The translations under genes and the position numbers were made by a program. The notes under the pieces are model-generated. The model saw nothing but the letters and a program-made list of their open reading frames with translations, had not been told where the DNA came from and made no database searches. DNA of 64,000 bases. Origin: JAHZKN01 sp965250205 (GTDB taxonomy: Bacteria > Pseudomonadota > Alphaproteobacteria > Rhizobiales > Hyphomicrobiaceae). The stretch is taken from NCBI GenBank assembly GCA_965250205.1, contig CBDFNK010000021.1:62001-126000 (forward strand). The letters run 5' to 3'. Shown here one piece after another: positions 17,748 through 26,763 of the stretch; within the stretch, counting starts at the first letter, position 1; every line of letters starts with the position of its first letter.

Positions 17748-18605
17748 TCAACCAGCAGACGTGAGCAAGTGAGCTGAAATCCATCCCTGAAGGAATTGCG
17801 CTGCTCGCAGTGGTGCGGTGTCTGGCGTATCATAGACAGCCAGCATCTCGCACAAGCGGCCGAAGTTGGCACCCCGCGATGCCTCATCCCACATCAGGGC
17901 TTCTTCATCCGTCATGATGCGGACACGCGCCATCTCATCCTTACGCCATACAATCAACTGCTGGCGTTCGGCTGACGCATCATATGCAGGTGGGTCTTTC
18001 TCATCCTGCAACGCCTGCCAACACGCGTAGATGGCATTGTCACTGGTCATGCGGGCGGCTGAAGCATGCGGCTGGAACATCAGTTCAGCCCACAGCTCAG
18101 GCGGCACGGTTTGAAGATCGGCGAGCGACAACACCGCATCTTCTGCAGCATCAAACGCGTTGGCGAGTGCTTGTTCTAGCTCGGCTAACTCAGAAAGATT
18201 TCGTTGCGCATTATAAGATGCGGTCGATTTGAGAAACGCTGGCAAGTGGCGCCCAAACCAGCGCACACTTGGCGTGTCAGAAGGATGCGCCGTGATATAG
18301 GCATAAGCCATTTCTTCAAATGCATCGTGTCCCATGTACCTGTGCAGCAGTGGATAATCAATGCCGAGAATCTCAGCCAGCCGCCCCCTGTAGGCATACT
18401 GGTAGACGCCCAAAAGAACATCTGCCGTTGTCCGGCCATTGCCCGGTATGGACTTGAGGATCGTACCATCGCCATCCATCACTGCACGCTGAAACAGGTC
18501 TTGCAATTCTGCCAACGTAAGGTCGGGATTTGACAGCGCCTCTCCTCGTTCGCCTGGATGCGCACGAGATTTGGCCTGAGACTCTGTGATGGAGACATCC
18601 GTCAT
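17748..18605 (-). CDS. bufC: BufC/HvfC-type DUF2063 partner protein
   Basis: 285 residues. The N-terminal domain (about 30-130, LAELQDLFQRAVM, LGVYQYAYRGRLAEILGIDY, FGRHLPAFL) matches the HvfC/BufC (DUF2063) family. The C-terminal half is a second alpha-helical domain with less conservation. The family partners DUF692 enzymes and is thought to bind or present the peptide precursor. The start is 6 bases after the DUF692 gene stop, so they are co-translated. It is the last gene of the set running sigma factor, anti-sigma, bufA, bufB, bufC. Confidence 0.8.
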   Translation of the reverse strand: MTDVSITESQAKSRAHPGERGEALSNPDLTLAELQDLFQRAVMDGDGTILKSIPGNGRTTADVLLGVYQYAYRGRLAEILGIDYPLLHRYMGHDAFEEMAYAYITAHPSDTPSVRWFGRHLPAFLKSTASYNAQRNLSELAELEQALANAFDAAEDAVLSLADLQTVPPELWAELMFQPHASAARMTSDNAIYACWQALQDEKDPPAYDASAERQQLIVWRKDEMARVRIMTDEEALMWDEASRGANFGRLCEMLAVYDTPDTAPLRAAQFLQGWISAHLLTSAG

Positions 18606-18611
18606 GTTGAT

Positions 18612-19481
18612 TTATGCCGTCGCGGGCGGCGCACCCTTGGCAAGCTTTTCCTCGCTGAAAATTTCATTGGCAATATCGCGCGCTGTTGTCAGTTCCTTCA
18701 CCATGTCAGCGAGCGGCGGAATGTTGGCGTCACGCTCTATAATCGTGGAAATCTGGCCAAACCGGCGCACGGACGCACGGTAGAGGTCCCAAACTTCATC
18801 ACACACCATCGCATCGTGGGTATCGATAATATGGGTCATGTTATCTTCATGGCCAGCCAAGTGAAACTGGACGACACGGTCGGTTGGAATAGCATCAATA
18901 TAGGCCTGGGCATCAAAGCCGTGATTAAAGGCGCTCACGAATACATTGTTGACGTCAAATACCAACCAACATCCCGTGCGCTTGGTCATCTCTGAGATGA
19001 AGTCCCACTCCGACATTTGCGACTGCTCAAACTGCACATAGCTCGAGACATTTTCCAACGCGATGGGGCGGCCGATATAATCTTGCACATAGTTGACACG
19101 TGACACGACGTGTTCAAGCGCCTCTTCCGTGTAGGGCACCGGCAACAAGTCATGCAAATTAACGCCATGCACACCCGTCCAACACAAATGGTCAGATACA
19201 AATTCTGGGTCAGTACGTTCCGCAAGTGATTTTAGGTTGGCAAGATAGTCATCATCAAACGGTGCTGTTGACGCGATGGACAACGAAACGCCATGCAAAA
19301 CGACCGGATAACGGTCGCGTATCTGATCGAGCATCTTGAGCGGTTTGCCGCCCGGAATCATGTAATTCTCAGAGATCGCCTCAAACCAATCGACCTTGGG
19401 CGAGCCTTCCAGAATATCGCTATAGTGCTGCGGCCTAAGACCCAGGCCAAAGCCAAGATAATCAGGTTTTTTTTCAGTCAT
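18612..19481 (-). CDS. bufB: BufB/MbnB-type DUF692 multinuclear iron enzyme
   Basis: 289 residues, the usual length for DUF692. Motifs include LGFGLGLRPQHY at the N-terminus, VLHGVSLSIAST, SDHLCWTGVHG, ALENVSSYV, VFDVNNVFVS, and FHLAGHED, whose His, Asp, Asn and Glu residues supply the iron ligands of the TIM-barrel family (MbnB, TglH, BufB). In bufferin systems the enzyme converts cysteines of the precursor to thiooxazoles. The preceding small gene is a bufferin precursor, which supports this role rather than methanobactin synthesis. Cytoplasmic. Confidence 0.85.
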   Translation of the reverse strand: MTEKKPDYLGFGLGLRPQHYSDILEGSPKVDWFEAISENYMIPGGKPLKMLDQIRDRYPVVLHGVSLSIASTAPFDDDYLANLKSLAERTDPEFVSDHLCWTGVHGVNLHDLLPVPYTEEALEHVVSRVNYVQDYIGRPIALENVSSYVQFEQSQMSEWDFISEMTKRTGCWLVFDVNNVFVSAFNHGFDAQAYIDAIPTDRVVQFHLAGHEDNMTHIIDTHDAMVCDEVWDLYRASVRRFGQISTIIERDANIPPLADMVKELTTARDIANEIFSEEKLAKGAPPATA

Positions 19482-19584
19482 AGCGATCCATATTTCTCTT
19501 CAAACAGTGTTGGTGAGTATCTCAAACGACAAACAATCTGAACAATGCGCATTTAATCATGAGTTTTCGTATCAGCCAAATGAA

Positions 19585-19621
19585 ATGGCGGCCAAACGCG
19601 GGAAGGTGCGCCGGCCGCCAT
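19585..19621 (-). promoter_or_regulatory. Stable hairpin between bufA and bufB
   Basis: ATGGCGGCC and GGCCGCCAT form a perfect 9-bp GC-rich stem starting 20 bases after the bufA stop. No T-run follows on the minus strand, so it is not a standard terminator. It may protect the 3' end of a bufA-only transcript or attenuate reading into bufB. Confidence 0.6.
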
Positions 19622-19640
19622 CACTCAAAGACGAAGCGAC

Positions 19641-19928
19641 TTAGCCGTCTTTTTTAGGCGCAGGTGCTTCATATGTGGCACCTTCAATTTTCTCGCAATC
19701 TTCCGCGGTCGTCAGCGTGAAACCTTTGCCTTTACAAGCATTGTGTCCTGCACAAACACTGGTTGCCGTTTTGCAAGCGCTTGTGCCCTTACAAGCATTT
19801 GCGCCTACACAGTGGCCTTTTGCCTCTTTACCGTCAGCCATTGCAGCTGGTGCTGCAACTGCACCAGCCAACATTAAGGAAGCTGCAGCCGCGGCAAGCG
19901 TGGTACCAGATGTGACTGTGATTTTCAT
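19641..19928 (-). CDS. bufA: BufA2-type bufferin precursor (Cys-rich exported peptide)
   Basis: 95 residues. A signal peptide (hydrophobic core to about residue 31, AMA-DG cleavage-like) precedes a short core with two related modules, HCVGANACKG and VCAGHNACKG, plus CKTAT between them and DCEKIEG near the end: six cysteines in all. GHC...NACKG...CAG.N.CKGKG is the hallmark of BufA2 periplasmic bufferins, RiPP copper chelators. The DUF692/DUF2063 pair directly downstream would modify it before export. A 280-base leader precedes it, so it may have its own promoter. Confidence 0.85.
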   Translation of the reverse strand: MKITVTSGTTLAAAAASLMLAGAVAAPAAMADGKEAKGHCVGANACKGTSACKTATSVCAGHNACKGKGFTLTTAEDCEKIEGATYEAPAPKKDG

Positions 19929-20204
19929 AGCGTTAAGCCTTTCTCATTTTTTTGAATGCCCGACACCACCTTATTGTTTTTTAATCTCCGCATCCCGGGC
20001 ATAAAGACACGTGATCTATTCGGTGTTACGTGGCCGAATTCTTTGAGTTTCAAAAACCTTGAACCAGGGCGTGTTGGGCACCCAGACAAAGGCAGAAATT
20101 AGGCAGCTCCGCTATCACCACATTGAACACAAGAGAATTATCCAGGCCGCGGCGCCAAAAATGGCCCCTAGGCGCACTGCCAAAAAATAAAAGTTTCTTT
20201 GTAT

Positions 20205-20921
20205 CTATGGCGTCGATTGTACAAGGCGACCGGCATACATAACCGGACCTGTAGGAATGCCAATTGGTGACCCGCCAGCGGGTTCCAAACTCACTGAAAA
20301 TGTCGCGTCCATGTAAAGGTTGGGATCGATATCAGACTCCATCGGCACCATTTCCATATCGTTTTGCGCAACCAAGCCGAGTGATCGCGGTTCTTTCCAC
20401 GATTCATGCACCATCCACAATTCATAAGACTTGTCAGGCTTCGGCGGTGAAATGACAGTTTTAATCGCACACATATGGGACTTCATATCAACCGTCATTA
20501 AGAACGCCGGTGACTGCGATTGCTCCTGGATAACGGCAACATATTTGGCGTTCATATCGACTGCGACCGGACCAGGCCAAATCAGAAAACCAGCCAACGA
20601 TGCCGCCAACGCTGTCATAGCGCCAGTTGCCATTCGCCAGGGACGCGTTTTTGCGGCAACCGTTTTACGATGCTGAACAAGTGAGATCACCGAAGGCGAC
20701 TGAGAAACCTGCGACTGAATTTTTCCCAACAAGCCATCAGGTGGTGAAATGGGGGCGACACTTTCCAACAACGGTGACAGATGCTGCTCCCAGCGCGCAA
20801 TCGCTGCATCCAACGCACTATCGTGCAAACGCCGCGCATTGACTGCCGCACGTTCGCTATTTGGCAGCGTACCGATCACGTACTCCGCTGCGAGTTCTTC
20901 TATGTCATCGCGTTCGTTCAT
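20205..20921 (-). CDS. Anti-sigma factor, RskA family
   Basis: 238 residues from ATG 20921, which overlaps the sigma factor stop as ATGA; an upstream ATG at 20966 is less likely. The N-terminus (DDIEELAAEYVIGTLPNSER) is the sigma-binding anti-sigma domain. One membrane segment (about 115-135, ending LIWPG) follows. The periplasmic RskA domain contains YELWMVHE, GSPIGIPTGPVMYAGRL at the end. RskA proteins hold an ECF sigma factor at the membrane until a signal, often involving regulated proteolysis or redox/metal stress, releases it. Likely controls the adjacent bufferin genes, by position. Confidence 0.85.
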   Translation of the reverse strand: MNERDDIEELAAEYVIGTLPNSERAAVNARRLHDSALDAAIARWEQHLSPLLESVAPISPPDGLLGKIQSQVSQSPSVISLVQHRKTVAAKTRPWRMATGAMTALAASLAGFLIWPGPVAVDMNAKYVAVIQEQSQSPAFLMTVDMKSHMCAIKTVISPPKPDKSYELWMVHESWKEPRSLGLVAQNDMEMVPMESDIDPNLYMDATFSVSLEPAGGSPIGIPTGPVMYAGRLVQSTP

Positions 20922-21466
20922 TGTTCGAGGCAACCTTTCAACTGCATCAGACTTCGACGCAGCCACGTCTTGACCGTCCCCTCCGGTTTACCAAATTTAT
21001 GTGCCAAGTCCTCGCGGCTCATACCGTCGAGATAGGCCAGACACACCATCTTTCTTTTTTCTGCTTCAAGGCGTTCTAAACAATCCCGAAGCTTGGCAAC
21101 ATCATCCTGGCGCTCCAGCAACGTGACAGCCGACTCATCATCACTTTCAAGGGTGTCCAACACCCCATCGCCGACAAAGACCTTGCCCGCCATCCGGCGC
21201 ACTTCGTCCAAAGATCGGTTGCGCACAATCGCCGCCATCCACGTGGTTGGCGCTGCAATATCCGGTTTGAAATCACCAGCGCGATTCCAAATCTTAACGT
21301 AAGCTTCCTGTACCACTTCCTCAGCCTGTTCCCGATTACGTAAGATACGCAAGGCAACGGCAAAAAGTTTCGATGAACTAGCGGCGTAGAGGTCAGAGAA
21401 GGCGTCTTCGTCCCCTTCTGCAACGCGGGCCAACAATGCGGTAAGTTTAGGATCTCGTGACGGCAT
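20918..21466 (-). CDS. ECF RNA polymerase sigma factor
   Basis: 182 residues. Region 2 (about 20-95) contains DLYAASSSKLFAVALRILRN, AEEVVQEAYVKIW and TWMAAIVRNRSLDEVRR. Region 4 (about 115-175) contains LAYLDGMSREDLAHKFG and GTVKTWLRRSLMQLKGCL. Pairs with the RskA-family anti-sigma gene it overlaps. No other regulator of the bufferin genes is present. In Caulobacter, bufferin genes are also under ECF control, which supports a functional link. A 48-bp palindrome from the type B repeat lies 26 bases upstream of the start. Confidence 0.9.
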   Translation of the reverse strand: MPSRDPKLTALLARVAEGDEDAFSDLYAASSSKLFAVALRILRNREQAEEVVQEAYVKIWNRAGDFKPDIAAPTTWMAAIVRNRSLDEVRRMAGKVFVGDGVLDTLESDDESAVTLLERQDDVAKLRDCLERLEAEKRKMVCLAYLDGMSREDLAHKFGKPEGTVKTWLRRSLMQLKGCLEQ

Positions 21467-21491
21467 AGTTTTTTGGTCATTGTTCTGATTG

Positions 21492-21630
21492 AGAGTTAGA
21501 GCAACCTACGTTTAATTAAACGCAGGTTGCTCTAACTCTTTGAATACCAACACAAGCTTGCGCCGTGTTGGATTAAGTAGATCAAATTAACTGCCTAAAA
21601 TTAGAATCGATTTTAGGCAGTTTGATCTAG
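21492..21630 (+). repeat. Type B composite repeat, copy 1
   Basis: It has three parts. A 48-bp palindrome, 21492-21539, with one mismatched pair and TTTAATTAAA at its centre. A 25-bp CCAACAC palindrome at 21547-21571. A hairpin with CTGCCTAAAA/TTTTAGGCAG arms at 21591-21620, ending in TTTGATCTAG. The outer parts also occur, inverted, at 49065-49171, without the 25-bp piece, and in degenerate form at 56764-56856. Confidence 0.8.
21547..21571 (+). repeat. CCAACAC palindrome, copy 1
   Basis: CCAACAC and GTGTTGG enclose AAGCTTGCGCC. The same 25-bp unit occurs twice at 62081-62136. Here it sits inside a type B repeat that lacks it in its other copies, so it looks like an insertion. Confidence 0.85.
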
Positions 21631-21734
21631 GCTGGATTGGCACCGTCATAACACAGATTTGGGTATGAATAGGACCGCAAAAATGTGCAGACGTCCGCCA
21701 AAATCCCCGCTTCAGGCCTTGGGAAACAATTTGG

Positions 21735-21868
21735 CTAGAGCATCGAGCCTTTTGTTGTACACAGTAAAGCTATTTGCGCGACGCTCAATCTCATGGCTCT
21801 TAATCCCATGACTGGCGATCAACTTATCTGCTCAAAGTCGCGTTCCAACTTTTCGCAGGTTGATCTAG
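21735..21868 (+). repeat. Type A dispersed repeat, full copy
   Basis: 134 bp with CTAGAGC at the start and GATCTAG at the end, matching 2846-2976 throughout. It reaches to 18 bases before the chosen start of the CbiX-like gene, and an in-frame ATG at 21793 lies inside the repeat. Confidence 0.8.
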
Positions 21869-21885
21869 GCGATTTATATAGAGTG

Positions 21886-22716
21886 ATGGTGTTGAGACCA
21901 GAATCGATAGCTCCTAACCCTAATACCCGTTGCCCGCTCGGTGGATTGGACCCGGGCGAGATCTGCGTTGTTATTGTGGCTCATGGCGATCGCGGTGGAC
22001 CGGACGAGGCCCACCGCGATGAACGTAATCAGTCACTGGAGCGCCACCGCGCTCGCCTAGCCACAGCCGACATCTTCCAAAGTGTTGAAGCGGGTGTTTT
22101 AAAAGGCAGCCCAACGTTGGAGGACGCTCTAGCCAAGGCGCAAACGGCAAAGCCCAAAGCGATTGCCATTTATCCATTCTTTATGGCCGAGGGGTACTTC
22201 CTCAAAAAAGTTCTACCGCAACGTGTGGCGAACTTTGGTCTCACCGTGCCGCATGCAACACTTCAGCCCCTTGGACTTGAACCAAACCTGGTCTCCTTGA
22301 TTGTAACTGACGCCCTCCAACAGGCCTCAAATGCGCAAATAGAAGCAAAAGATGCCCGTCTCCTCCTGGTGGGACACGGCTCTAAATTCGGACCAGCCTC
22401 GGCGGACGCGACACGGGCTGTGTTGCAAAATATCAAAAATGCGCACCACCATCTGTTTGCAGAAATCGATGTGGCATTTCTCGAAGAGATGCCGTTCCTG
22501 GCCGAGCAATTGGCCGCCCCACAGAACGTGGAGGAAGCGCGTCCGACTATCATCAGCGGTTTTTTTAATGGCGACGGGCTCCATGCCGGTGAAGACGTGC
22601 CCAACGCCATGCAAAATGCGTCCGGCTCAACTGTCTACACCGGCCCGATTGGTGCTGCCCCCGCCGTCTCTAACCTGATCAAATCTGCAGTCCTGAAAGC
22701 CACCAGCGGCTGCTAA
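21886..22716 (+). CDS. CbiX/SirB-family two-domain chelatase-like protein
   Basis: 276 residues from ATG 21886. The frame opens upstream to 21793, but that part is type A repeat and unlikely to be native coding sequence. Two related halves: the first has VVIVAHGDRGG (putative metal-binding His) and AIAIYPFFMAEGYF; the second has LLLVGHGSKFGP and GFFNGDGLHAGEDVP. This fits the sirohydrochlorin cobalto/ferrochelatase family, which inserts metal into sirohydrochlorin for sirohaem or cobalamin. No tetrapyrrole genes are nearby, so substrate is uncertain. The unusual NQSLERHRARL segment follows the first His motif. Confidence 0.7.
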   Translation: MVLRPESIAPNPNTRCPLGGLDPGEICVVIVAHGDRGGPDEAHRDERNQSLERHRARLATADIFQSVEAGVLKGSPTLEDALAKAQTAKPKAIAIYPFFMAEGYFLKKVLPQRVANFGLTVPHATLQPLGLEPNLVSLIVTDALQQASNAQIEAKDARLLLVGHGSKFGPASADATRAVLQNIKNAHHHLFAEIDVAFLEEMPFLAEQLAAPQNVEEARPTIISGFFNGDGLHAGEDVPNAMQNASGSTVYTGPIGAAPAVSNLIKSAVLKATSGC

Positions 22717-22911
22717 GTCCAACATGCAGTGCGTTGGTCAAAGACCAGTGGTTATGGCATGCCCCTTGAGACAGACAACGAAAGCTGACAGGACGGGCCC
22801 CACGCATTCGCCGCGAAAGAGCGGAAAAAGCACAACCCAAAACATAGTGTTTATTAATATTTCTATCTTAGGTTGCATTTTCGGATATTGATTATGGAAT
22901 TGGAACCCTGA

Positions 22912-23802
22912 ATGTTCACAGGCGCACGCACAGCATCTCGATCCTTCGCCGGTTGGGCGACTGGCAAACCAAGCCCGCATACCCTCGTTGTAGCAGCACT
23001 TGATGCTGACTATGAAACCCGCAAGCTGGTCGAGACCATAGTTTGTAACGTCGACTGCTTGGCGCTTGACGCTGCCACAGTGATGAGCGGCATCAACACG
23101 CTACGCCACCCTGATACAGCGATGAAGGCCGCTGACATTGCCCGCTTCCTTCCTGTGCGTGAACATCAGTTGCCGTTCATGCTGCTGGCTTTGTCGGAAC
23201 TCACAGGCGTGCCCTCTCAGTTGCGTGAAGCAGAACCAATGCTGCAAGCGTTTCATGACGGCCACGAGGTCATGCACTCTTTTGTCAATGAGGAAGTCAA
23301 TATCGGGCGTGAATGTACGCGCATCATCTATGCCGAACGCCTAAAGATTGTCTGGTATCAAGTCTGCGCTTCCATGCTGCAACTGATTTCTGAAACAAAC
23401 GCTGAAATGCGATTGTTATTGCCACTCGCCTATCGCCAAAATTCGGCAGTTCTCTCAAGTTTACTTGCCGGCGCAATGAATGGGCTCAGCCCGTGCCTCA
23501 ATGAACAGGGCCAGCTCTATGCACCCCATCTGCCGCAACAACGGAGATGGCCACGCCACACCATCCTACAGAACTGTAGCGTTGAGTTTGACGGTGATAC
23601 TTTTCAAGCCTTTGTCCAAGATGCTTCAGCAGGCGGTCTCGGTCTAGAGAAAATGCCGAACATGCCGCGCAATAGTCAAATCAAGGTCACAATGGAAAGC
23701 GGGCGCACGTTTGATTGCACGGTTGCTTGGTCGAATGGTAGCTGCGCCGGCGTTAAGTTTCCCGCCCCGCTATCGCAAACCGATCCATTGCTTATCGGCT
23801 AA
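22912..23802 (+). CDS. PilZ-domain protein with unknown N-terminal domain
   Basis: 296 residues. The C-terminal PilZ domain (about 218-296) keeps both c-di-GMP-binding motifs: RRWPR as RxxxR and DASAGG as DxSxxG. It ends with the strand pair TFDCTVAWSNGSCAGVKF. The N-terminal 215 residues are mostly alpha-helical and match nothing I recognise. Likely a cytoplasmic c-di-GMP effector with a regulatory or partner-binding helical domain. It stands alone on the plus strand, convergent with pnp, and is followed by a shared terminator. Confidence 0.75.
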   Translation: MFTGARTASRSFAGWATGKPSPHTLVVAALDADYETRKLVETIVCNVDCLALDAATVMSGINTLRHPDTAMKAADIARFLPVREHQLPFMLLALSELTGVPSQLREAEPMLQAFHDGHEVMHSFVNEEVNIGRECTRIIYAERLKIVWYQVCASMLQLISETNAEMRLLLPLAYRQNSAVLSSLLAGAMNGLSPCLNEQGQLYAPHLPQQRRWPRHTILQNCSVEFDGDTFQAFVQDASAGGLGLEKMPNMPRNSQIKVTMESGRTFDCTVAWSNGSCAGVKFPAPLSQTDPLLIG

Positions 23803-23852
23803 CCGCTTTCGACGTGGGACACCTAGATCGCGGCACATCAAAAAGAAAAAAG

Positions 23853-23886
23853 AAAACGGCATGCAAATATTTTTTGCATGCCGTTT
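23853..23886. terminator. Bidirectional intrinsic terminator
   Basis: ACGGCATGCAAA and TTTGCATGCCGT form a 12-bp stem. On the minus strand it is followed by a T-rich stretch (TTTTCTTTTTTC), fitting termination of pnp; on the plus strand it follows the PilZ gene. Confidence 0.85.
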
Positions 23887-23949
23887 CAATTTCATGAATC
23901 CAAACCCGTTAAGCGACAACGCCGACAATGCGCACCACCAACAAAGCCA

Positions 23950-26065
23950 CTAGCTGTTAGGAGCTAGCTCTTTACCCGTTTCCTGGTCAACCACTTTCAT
24001 GGACAAGCGCACTTTCCCGCGCTGATCAATCTCAAGCAATTTCACGAAAACTTCCTGGCCTTCCTTGACCACTTCGCCCACCGTTTCAGGCCGACCTTGT
24101 GTCAATTGCGAAATGTGAACGAGGCCGTCTTTCGGACCAAAGAAGTTCACAAAGGCACCAAAGTCCATGATCTTCACGACCTTGCCTTTGTAGACCTCAC
24201 CGATTTCTGGTTCAGAGGTAATCGCTTTGATGAGTTCCATGGCGGCTTCAATAGATTCCTTCTGAGCCGCAGCAACTTTCACGGTGCCATCATCGTTGAT
24301 GTCGATCTTAGCACCAGACTCTTCAACGATAGAGCGAATAACCGCACCACCAGCTCCGATGACTTCGCGAATTTTGTCAGTTGGAATCTGGATTGTCTCA
24401 ATGCGCGGTGCATGTTCGCCAAGTTCGGCACGCGTCGAATCCAACGCCTTTGCCATCTCACCCAGAATGTGCATCCGACCGGCGTTGGCCTGATCCAGCG
24501 CCTTGCTCATGATGTCTTCGGTGATGCCTGTAATCTTGATGTCCATCTGCAAAGCCGTGACACCCTTTTCGGTACCAGCGACCTTGAAGTCCATATCACC
24601 GAGATGATCTTCATCACCTAGAATGTCAGACAGGACTGCAAAATCATCGCCTTCCTTAATGAGGCCCATCGCAATACCGGCGACCGGACTTTTCAGCGGT
24701 ACAACCGGCATCCATCAGCGCAAGCGAGGTGCCACACACTGTCGCCATCGAAGACGAACCGTTACTTTCGGTGATCTCTGAAACCACGCGAATGGTATAG
24801 GGAAACTCTTCTGCGGTCGGCATCAATGGATGCATAGCCCGCCAGGCAAGTTTGCCGTGACCGATTTCGCGGCGACCTGCACCACCCATACGACCCGTTT
24901 CACCAACAGAATAAGGTGGGAAGTTATAGTGCAACAAGAAGCGTTCTTTGCGTGTGCCTTCAAGTGAATCTACAAACTGCTCATCAGCACCTGTACCAAG
25001 CGTTGTCACAACAAGCGCCTGCGTTTCACCACGTGTAAACAAGGCTGAACCATGAGTCCGCGGCAGCACATGAACTTCCGACAAGATAGGACGTACGGTA
25101 TCAAGGCTACGGCCATCAATGCGCTTGGACGTTTTCACTACCGCGCTGCGCATGACATCACTTTCAACTTTCTTGAAAGCACTGGCGAGCAATGTCTTAT
25201 CTTCAGGCTTGTCTTCTGGAATTTCAATTTCCGAGAATACTTTTGCTTTAACCTCTGCAACCAGCTCGTTGCGCTTCATCTTTTCAGGTGTTGCAAACGC
25301 GGTTGCCAAAGCATCCGCTGCAATGTCTTTCACCTTGCTAGTGTAACCGCTGATATCTGGAGCTTGGAAATCCCAAGGCTCTTTAGCCGCTTTTTCAGCC
25401 AACTTGATGATCGCATCAATTACGGGTTGGAAGTGCTTATGACCAAACATCACCGCTTCGAGCATTTTTTGCTCTGACAGTTCCTTGGCTTCAGATTCCA
25501 CCATCATCACGGCGTCCTGCGTACCCGCAATAATAAGATCAAGAGAACTGTCTGGCATTTCATCAAGAAGCGGGTTGAGCACGAGTTCGTCACCAACAAT
25601 ACCAACGCGAGCAGCACCGATGGGCCCTAAGAATGGCACACCGGAGAGTGTCAGCGCAGCAGACGCGGCCACGAGGCCGACAACATCTGGATCATTTTCC
25701 AAATCATGTGACAGCACGGTGATCACAACCTGTGTCTCGTGCTTAAATCCTTCCGCGAACAGCGGACGGATCGGACGGTCTATCAGTCGTGACGTGAGTG
25801 TTTCTTTTTCGGTCGGACGGCCTTCACGTTTAAAATAACCGCCAGGAATCTTACCGGCGGCATAGGTTTTTTCTTGGTAGTTGACGGTCAATGGAAAGAA
25901 ATCAATACCGGAACGCGGCGCTTTCGCAGCAACGACCGTCGCTAACACACTGGTTTCACCGTACTGCGCATAAACGGCAGCATCAGCCTGGCGAGCGATG
26001 TGCCCGGTTTCCAGCTTCAAGGGGCGTCCGCCCCAGTCAATTTCAACACGATGGATATCGAACAT
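23950..26065 (-). pseudogene. pnp: Polynucleotide phosphorylase with a single-base frameshift
   Basis: The gene is complete at both ends but needs one base removed to read through. The N-terminal frame runs to about codon 454 (TVCGTSLALMDAG), then shifts; the other frame continues VPLKSPVAGIAMGLIKEG to a normal end. The minus strand has GCCGGTTGTACCG where GCCGGTGTACCG is expected, so one extra T at 24703-24704. Corrected length is 704 residues, normal for the family. Both RNase PH domains, KH (VIGAGGAVIRSI) and S1 (YKGKVVKIMDFGAFVNF) are intact. The enzyme degrades RNA 3' to 5' with phosphate in the degradosome. A sequencing error is as likely as a true mutation. Confidence 0.9.
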
Positions 26066-26267
26066 GTTCGGTCTTTCGTTCAGAGTCTCAGTTTTAGTGA
26101 TCTTCGTCTGGGTAGATTCAAGCGGATCGTTGCGCGGGGTTAGCGCCGACTTGGCGCGACATTCATCAATTATTTCGCCCGTGCTCTTTAGCCTCGTGTG
26201 TCACTGAAATGTGAAACGGTGACGATCTACAAAAAAGCGCGCCAGCTTTGCAGCCAGCACCCTTTGC

Positions 26268-26537
26268 CTAACGGCGAATTCCCAATTTATCGATGATCGT
26301 TTGATAGCGGGCTTGATCTTTACTCTTCACATAGTCCAGCAGATGCCGACGACGGCTCACCATTTTCAGGAGGCCGCGACGGGAGTGGTTATCTTTCTTG
26401 TGCTGCTTGAAGTGTTCGGTGAGGTGATTGATACGTGCTGTCAGGATTGCAATCTGCACCTCAGGCGACCCAGTATCATTTGCGTTGGTCGCATTCTCTT
26501 TGATCAGCTCCGCCTTGCGGCCTGCTTCAATCGACAT
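26268..26537 (-). CDS. rpsO: Ribosomal protein S15
   Basis: 89 residues, the standard size. TGSPEVQIAILTARINHLTE and HSRRGLLKMVSRRRHLLDY are the S15 signatures for 16S rRNA binding. It lies upstream of pnp, the conserved rpsO-pnp order, with a 200-base spacer in which translational autoregulation of S15 often acts. It assembles early in the 30S platform. No abnormality is seen. Confidence 0.98.
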   Translation of the reverse strand: MSIEAGRKAELIKENATNANDTGSPEVQIAILTARINHLTEHFKQHKKDNHSRRGLLKMVSRRRHLLDYVKSKDQARYQTIIDKLGIRR

Positions 26538-26763
26538 CGTGTACTCCTTATTTTAGTATTTTGCGTCATCGAGCACATTGCTCGTGGCGTGGCCGCAGCC
26601 GGGATGTCGTCCAGCAGGGTCACAAAATTTCAGCACTGGGATCTAACCCCGTGCCGAAGAGGCCGGTTTATACACAAATCCCCTGGATTGGCGAGGAAAA
26701 TCAGCCCAGTCGGACAATCCGCCCACAAGGCACATGGCCGTGTTAGGGCCCTGGATATGGCCT

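Noticed and set aside
19675..20004. 109-codon plus-strand frame opposite bufA
   Set aside because: Shadow of the Cys-rich precursor; the bufA frame has signal peptide and family motifs.
20015..20030. ECF-type promoter GTAAC...CGT upstream of bufA (minus strand)
   Set aside because: The -35-like GTAAC is present but spacing to CGT is about 13 bases, shorter than usual, and the motif does not recur upstream of the sigma gene.
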